The notes under the pieces are model-generated. The model searched no databases, was not told the origin of the DNA, and was given only the letters and a program-made list of their open reading frames with translations. A stretch of DNA of 23,479 bases from JBBTXJ01 sp038061815 (GTDB lineage Bacteria > Patescibacteriota > Patescibacteriia > Magasanikbacterales > JBBTXJ01): contig JBBTYK010000039.1 in the NCBI GenBank assembly GCA_038061815.1, positions 1 through 23,479 of the forward strand, in the 5' to 3' direction. A program made the position numbers and the translations under genes. Every line of letters starts with the position of its first letter. The stretch's first letter is position 1. This document shows, one piece after another, positions 18,930-23,479 of the stretch.

Positions 18930-20819
18930 ATGGCAGACAAAGAACGCAAAGACGAGGAGGGACTGAAGCAGTTCATCAAGAATTTTCTTTTGGTGTTTTT
19001 TGGTCTGCTCGTGGTGGCGGCGATTATAAGCTCCGGCCGTTTCTTCGGCGACAAACCCGAGGAGGTTGGCATCACGAAAGTGGTGCAGGAGGTGCAGGCG
19101 GGGGAGGTGAAGCAACTGATTGTGCGCGGTTCCACGGTGGACGTGGTTCTTAAAGACGACAAACTGCAAAAGATGCGCAAGGAACCCGATGATTCAGTGG
19201 TGGAATTGCTGAAGAATTACGGTGTTACCGCAGAACAGCTCGCGTTGACGGACGTACGCGTGGAAGGACAGAAGGGATTCCGGTACGTCATTTCGCTCAT
19301 TTTGCCGTTCGCCATTCCGCTCATCATCATTTTGCTCGTTATGTGGTACATGGCGCGGCAGATGCAGGGAGCGAGCAACCGCGCGTTTATGTTCGGCCAG
19401 AGCGCCGCGCGCGTCATGAAAGATGATACCAAGCAACGCACCACGTTTGCGGAAGTGGCGGGATTGCGCGAAGCGAAGCAGGAGCTGGAAGAGGTGGTGG
19501 AGTTTTTGAAGCAACCGAAAAAATTTGCCGATGCCGGCGCGCGGATTCCAAAGGGCGTGCTGCTGCTTGGGCCGCCGGGCACCGGCAAGACGCTGCTGGC
19601 GCGCGCGGTGGCGGGCGAGGCCGAGGTGCCGTTTTTTCACATGTCCGGTTCGGAATTTGTGGAGATGTTTGTCGGCGTGGGCGCTTCGCGCGTGCGCGAT
19701 TTGTTTACCAAAGCGAAAAAGGCGGCGCCGGCCATTGTGTTTATAGATGAAATTGACGCAGTCGGGCGACGGCGCGGAAGCGGTTTGGGCGGGTCGCACG
19801 ACGAGCGCGAACAAACGTTGAACCAGATACTTGTTGAAATGGACGGATTTGACCCGAACATCGGTGTCATTGTGATTGCGGCGACAAACCGGCCGGATGT
19901 GCTGGACCCGGCGCTGTTGCGTCCGGGCCGCTTTGACCGCCGCGTGACCATTGATTATCCGGATATCAAGGAGCGCGAGGAAATTTTGAAGATTCACGCC
20001 AAGAATAAGCATCTCGGGAAAGAAGTGTCGTTGCGCAAGGCAGCCGAGCGGACGCCGGGATTTACTGGCGCGGATTTGGCGAACCTGTTGAACGAAGCCG
20101 CGATTCTCGCGGTGCGGCGCGGCAAGAAAACGATTGAAGAAATTGACGTGTTTGAAAGCGTTGAAAAAGTGCTGTTGGGGCCGGAACGCAAGAGCCGGGT
20201 TATTTCGGAAAAAGAGCGCGCGATTACGGCATATCACGAAGCCGGCCATGCGCTCTGCGCCCATTTTTTGCCGAATGCTGACCCGGTGCGCAAGGTATCC
20301 ATCATCGCCCGCGGCCGCGCCGGTGGATACACGCTCAAAATGCCGACGGAAGACAAGCACTATCATTCGCGCGCTGAATTTTTGGATGACCTCGTGGTGG
20401 CGCTCGGCGGCTATGTGGCCGAGGAAACGATTTTCGGCAAGGATGCGGTGTCCACCGGCCCGTCAAACGACCTGCGGCAGGCAACGCAACTAGCGCGTAC
20501 CATGGTTACGCAGTACGGCATGAGCGAGGCGCTGGGGCCGCGCACGTTCGGCGAGCAGGACGAACTCATTTTTCTCGGCAAGGAAATTCACGAACAGCGC
20601 GACTATAGCGAAAAGACGGCCGAGCATATAGATGTGGAGATAACGAAACTCATCAAAGAGGCGAAACAGCGCGCGGAAAAATTGCTCAAAGATAAACGCG
20701 ACGTAATGGAGCGCGTGGTTCGTGCGCTCCTGGAAAAAGAGACGTTGGAACAAGAGGAGTTTCGTGTTTTGATTGATGGCGAGGCGGGGCTCGCCCCGCA
20801 TGAGCTGGCTGCTGCGTGA
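18930..20819 (+). CDS. ftsH: ATP-dependent zinc metalloprotease FtsH
   Basis: The 629-residue membrane protease has two transmembrane segments (about 17-36 and 118-140) around a small extracytoplasmic domain. The AAA module follows: Walker A GPPGTGKT (214-221), Walker B VFIDEID (270-276) and the second region of homology ending RPGRFDRR (331-338). The zinc protease motif is HEAGH (436-440), with the third ligand Asp514 in STGPSNDLRQAT. It degrades membrane and some soluble proteins as a hexamer. All catalytic residues are intact and the length is normal. It is translated from the S1 transcript. Confidence 0.98.
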   Translation: MADKERKDEEGLKQFIKNFLLVFFGLLVVAAIISSGRFFGDKPEEVGITKVVQEVQAGEVKQLIVRGSTVDVVLKDDKLQKMRKEPDDSVVELLKNYGVTAEQLALTDVRVEGQKGFRYVISLILPFAIPLIIILLVMWYMARQMQGASNRAFMFGQSAARVMKDDTKQRTTFAEVAGLREAKQELEEVVEFLKQPKKFADAGARIPKGVLLLGPPGTGKTLLARAVAGEAEVPFFHMSGSEFVEMFVGVGASRVRDLFTKAKKAAPAIVFIDEIDAVGRRRGSGLGGSHDEREQTLNQILVEMDGFDPNIGVIVIAATNRPDVLDPALLRPGRFDRRVTIDYPDIKEREEILKIHAKNKHLGKEVSLRKAAERTPGFTGADLANLLNEAAILAVRRGKKTIEEIDVFESVEKVLLGPERKSRVISEKERAITAYHEAGHALCAHFLPNADPVRKVSIIARGRAGGYTLKMPTEDKHYHSRAEFLDDLVVALGGYVAEETIFGKDAVSTGPSNDLRQATQLARTMVTQYGMSEALGPRTFGEQDELIFLGKEIHEQRDYSEKTAEHIDVEITKLIKEAKQRAEKLLKDKRDVMERVVRALLEKETLEQEEFRVLIDGEAGLAPHELAAA

Positions 20820-20825
20820 GGGAGT

Positions 20826-20843
20826 GTGATATACTGGTATCAC
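20826..20843 (+). promoter_or_regulatory. Extended -10 promoter overlapped by an inverted repeat
   Basis: TGATATACT contains a -10 box TATACT (20830-20835) with an upstream TG. No good -35 is visible. The box lies inside GTGATA-TACTGG-TATCAC, a 6-bp inverted repeat that could be an operator. It lies 20-37 nt before the next start codon. Confidence 0.5.
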
Positions 20844-20862
20844 ATTACTTTAGGAGGAACGT

Positions 20863-21822
20863 ATGAAAGCCGAAACCTATACCGAGGCCCTGCAGCACGC
20901 ATGGCGCATGACGTGGCACCATAAGCGGCTGTGGGCGCTGGGATTGCTTGCCGCGTTCATCGGGTCCGCCGGCGCGTTTGAGTTTGTGGCGAAGTTTTAT
21001 CGGACCGTGCTCGGCGAACGAAGCGAGGTGTTGAGCGACAGTCTGAAAGCTGCGGTGCAGATTGATGTGACCACCGCGGGCTGGGTGGTGGCGGCGGTGG
21101 TTGTGTTGGTGACGCTGGCGGTTTTTGCATTGCTGATTGCGATTTTCGTGAGCGCGCAGGGAGGATTGGTGTATGCCGTGGAACAGGCGGAGACGCAGCA
21201 CACACTCAACATCGCCGAACTTTTTCATCACGGCCGCGCGCGATTGTGGCGACTGTTTGCGTTCAATTTTTTGAAAGCGATTCTCGTGGTGGCGCTTTTG
21301 TATCTTTCCGGCTTCATGGCGCGGTCGCTCCGCGTGCCGGATGCGCCGTGGTGGTACGATGCGCTATTTTTGCTCGGCAGCATCGTGATTATCGTGGCGG
21401 GATTGACGGTGTCGCTCCTCGCCATTTACGCGGTGTGTTATGTATCGTTGCACAACAAATCGTTGAAGGCGGCGTTTTTGGATGCGTGGGCTCTGTTTGT
21501 TGACCACTGGCTCGTGTCGCTTGAGATGGCGGTGATTTTGTTTGTGTTGGGAATTGGGGTGAGCCTGTTGGCGGTTGCGGGTTTGTTGCTGCTTGCTACG
21601 CCGGTGTTTGCGGGGCTCGTGACATCTATTATTGTCGGGAAGGCGAGTATCGTGGTGTTTGGCATCGCGGTCGGATTCACGTTGCTTTTGCTCTGGGTGC
21701 TGTGGCTCGCGGCCGTGTACACCACGTTTGCGATGAGCGCGTGGACGGTGCTCTTTATACAAATGTCTCGTCATGGATTTTCAAGCCGTATGCTTCATTG
21801 GATTAAATCGCATCTGAAGTAA
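20863..21822 (+). CDS. Multi-pass membrane protein of unknown function
   Basis: The 319-residue protein has about six to seven hydrophobic segments: about 23-40, 73-100, 130-150, 166-195, 218-247 and 250-290, the last long enough for two. TAGGAGG, 7 nt before the ATG, is a strong ribosome binding site. The general layout resembles the polytopic membrane domain of the glycerophosphodiester phosphodiesterase-associated group, but I see no catalytic motif and would not assign a function. It lies between ftsH and the pilus ATPase gene, 4 nt before the latter, and could be in the pilus or envelope unit. Confidence 0.85.
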   Translation: MKAETYTEALQHAWRMTWHHKRLWALGLLAAFIGSAGAFEFVAKFYRTVLGERSEVLSDSLKAAVQIDVTTAGWVVAAVVVLVTLAVFALLIAIFVSAQGGLVYAVEQAETQHTLNIAELFHHGRARLWRLFAFNFLKAILVVALLYLSGFMARSLRVPDAPWWYDALFLLGSIVIIVAGLTVSLLAIYAVCYVSLHNKSLKAAFLDAWALFVDHWLVSLEMAVILFVLGIGVSLLAVAGLLLLATPVFAGLVTSIIVGKASIVVFGIAVGFTLLLLWVLWLAAVYTTFAMSAWTVLFIQMSRHGFSSRMLHWIKSHLK

Positions 21823-21826
21823 CGGT

Positions 21827-23479
21827 ATGTCAGAGTCAACATTGAATATTGCGTCATCGGGTGCCGCCGCGGCGCTGCAGAAAAAATTACAGCAGGTGGG
21901 AGTCAAACAGCGCGAACAGGCAACCGCGACACAGGCGGCGCAGGGCGGATTTCCGTACATTGACCTCACGCATTTTCCGATTACGCAGGAAGCGCTGCTG
22001 GTGGTGCCGGAGGAGCAGGCAACGAAACTGAAAACGTTTTGTTTTTTCAGCACGTCGGAGGAATTTCGGCTGGCGTCGCTGAATCCGGCGGATGTTGGCG
22101 TGGGAGATTTGTTGCATCATATTGAAGAGCGCACGCATGCGCATGGGTCGGTGTACCAGATTTCAGAAGAGAGTTTTAAGGTGGTCATGGAACGGTACAA
22201 AACATTGCCGAAGATTTTGGAATTCAAAGACCAGGTGACGATTTCCGAAGAGGGATTGAAGCAATTCCGCGCGGCGATTCAAGACAAGGCGGCGCTGCAG
22301 AAACTGTTGGCCGAGGCGACTATCACCGACGTGGTGGCGATTGTCACCGCCGCGGCGTTGCAGATGAAATCATCGGACATTCACGTGGAGGCCGAGGAGA
22401 AGGGTATCGTCGTGCGATTGCGCGTTGACGGCATTTTGCAGGAAGCGGCTACCATTCCCAAGGAACGATGGAAGCAGATGATTGCGCGGTTCAAACTGGT
22501 GGGCGGACTTAAGATTAATGTGGACAGCGTGCCGCAGGATGGACGGTTCACCATTGTAGAGGAAGGGAAAAAGATTGACGTGCGTTTGTCCACGCTTCCC
22601 ACAGTGTACGGCGAGAGCGTGGTCATGCGTATTTTGAAACCGCTCGCGAATGTGGAGTTTGAGGGGCTCGGCATCCGCGGCCGCGCGTTTGAGCAGCTGA
22701 AAGAACAAGTCACGCGGCCGAACGGCATGATTATCGCCACGGGTCCTACGGGTTCCGGCAAAACGACCACGTTGTATTCCATTTTGACGAAACTGAACAA
22801 ACCTGGCGTGAAAATTATTACCTTGGAAGACCCGGTGGAATATAAAATGGAAGGCATCAACCAGAGTCAGGTGGACCCGTCAAAGGATTACACGTTTGCG
22901 AAGGGGTTGAAATCATTGTTGCGGCAAGACCCGGATATTTGTATGGTGGGTGAAATCCGCGACTTGGAAACGGCGGAAATCGCCATTCAGGCCGCGCTCA
23001 CCGGGCATCTGCTCATTTCCACGATTCACACGAACAGCGCGGCCGGCGCCATTCCGCGATTCCTCGCGATGGGCGTGAAGCCGTTCATGCTGGCGCCGGC
23101 GCTCAACGCCGTCATCGGACAGCGTCTGCTCCGCAAACTGTGCGAGAAATGCCGAAAGCCGCTTCAGCTGGATGAGGCCGCCGCGAAAAAAGTGCAGGAA
23201 ACGATGAGCGCGCTCTCGCCCGCGTCAGGCACTACTTTTGATATCGCCAAAGCAACGTGGTTCGGCCCGGGAGGATGCGAGGCGTGCAACAACGGCTACA
23301 AGGGGCGCGTCGGTGTCTATGAGGTGCTCATTATGAATAAAGATATTGAGAAGTCCATTCTGGGCGAGAAGGTTTCCGAATACGATATTCAGGATTTGGC
23401 GGTAAAACAGGGCATGGTGACCATGGCACAGGACGGAATTTTGAAAGCCGCCGAGGGGATTACGAGTTTGGAAGAAGTA
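21827..23479 (+). CDS. pilB: Type IV pilus/type II secretion assembly ATPase (PilB/GspE), 3' end outside window
   Basis: The first 551 residues are present and the frame continues to the window edge. The N-terminal part (about 1-130) is divergent; the ATPase core follows. Visible motifs are Walker A GPTGSGKT (306-313), the Asp box LEDPVEY, Walker B LLRQDPDICMVGEIRD, the His box LISTIHTNS, and the tetracysteine zinc site CEKC with CEAC, typical of PilB/GspE assembly ATPases. It powers pilin polymerisation at the inner face of the membrane. CPR bacteria commonly keep type IV pili. The start ATG at 21827 lies 4 nt after the membrane protein stop. Confidence 0.93.
   Translation, partial: MSESTLNIASSGAAAALQKKLQQVGVKQREQATATQAAQGGFPYIDLTHFPITQEALLVVPEEQATKLKTFCFFSTSEEFRLASLNPADVGVGDLLHHIEERTHAHGSVYQISEESFKVVMERYKTLPKILEFKDQVTISEEGLKQFRAAIQDKAALQKLLAEATITDVVAIVTAAALQMKSSDIHVEAEEKGIVVRLRVDGILQEAATIPKERWKQMIARFKLVGGLKINVDSVPQDGRFTIVEEGKKIDVRLSTLPTVYGESVVMRILKPLANVEFEGLGIRGRAFEQLKEQVTRPNGMIIATGPTGSGKTTTLYSILTKLNKPGVKIITLEDPVEYKMEGINQSQVDPSKDYTFAKGLKSLLRQDPDICMVGEIRDLETAEIAIQAALTGHLLISTIHTNSAAGAIPRFLAMGVKPFMLAPALNAVIGQRLLRKLCEKCRKPLQLDEAAAKKVQETMSALSPASGTTFDIAKATWFGPGGCEACNNGYKGRVGVYEVLIMNKDIEKSILGEKVSEYDIQDLAVKQGMVTMAQDGILKAAEGITSLEEV

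Overview
The window most likely comes from a member of the Candidate Phyla Radiation (Patescibacteria). The evidence is indirect: a short-spaced 23S-5S rRNA operon with a group I intron in the 23S gene, an intein in gyrA, tRNAs without an encoded CCA, dense and often overlapping genes, several multi-domain fusions, and a 44-residue arginine-rich protein. TGA is used as a stop by many genes, so the code is the standard one. I cannot name the lineage from sequence alone.

Region 1 (1-1640): the 3' part of a 23S rRNA, interrupted at 512-1028 by a group I intron carrying the remnant of a LAGLIDADG homing endonuclease. The 5S rRNA and a terminator follow.

Region 2 (1650-10339, plus strand): a sugar-activation block. 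It holds a nucleotidyltransferase with an N-terminal ribbon-helix-helix DNA-binding domain; a small acidic protein and a HAD-IIB phosphatase with different codon use and their own terminator; a ROK sugar kinase; a heptose-7-phosphate-type PfkB kinase fused to a cupin; a three-domain protein combining nucleotidyltransferase, GmhB-type phosphatase and GT9 heptosyltransferase; a GlmU-type uridylyltransferase without the acetyltransferase half; and an endonuclease Q homologue. The last four genes overlap and are probably translationally coupled. Together they look like a compact ADP-heptose (or similar sugar nucleotide) synthesis and transfer pathway, with a DNA repair gene at the end.

Region 3 (10355-16927, minus strand): a tiny basic protein with a structured leader; then an operon read right to left as rpmF, nusB, rnc, tRNA-Arg, tRNA-Lys and terminator; upstream of it lie gyrA with an HNH intein, a single-pass membrane protein and a metallo-beta-lactamase-fold protein that has lost its metal ligands.

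Region 4 (16940-23479, plus strand): back-to-back divergent promoters, a histone-H1-like lysine-tailed protein with foreign-looking codon use, then rpsA (S1), ftsH, a multi-pass membrane protein and the start of a PilB/GspE-type pilus ATPase that runs off the window. Regions without genes are short and hold the promoters, leaders and terminators listed.
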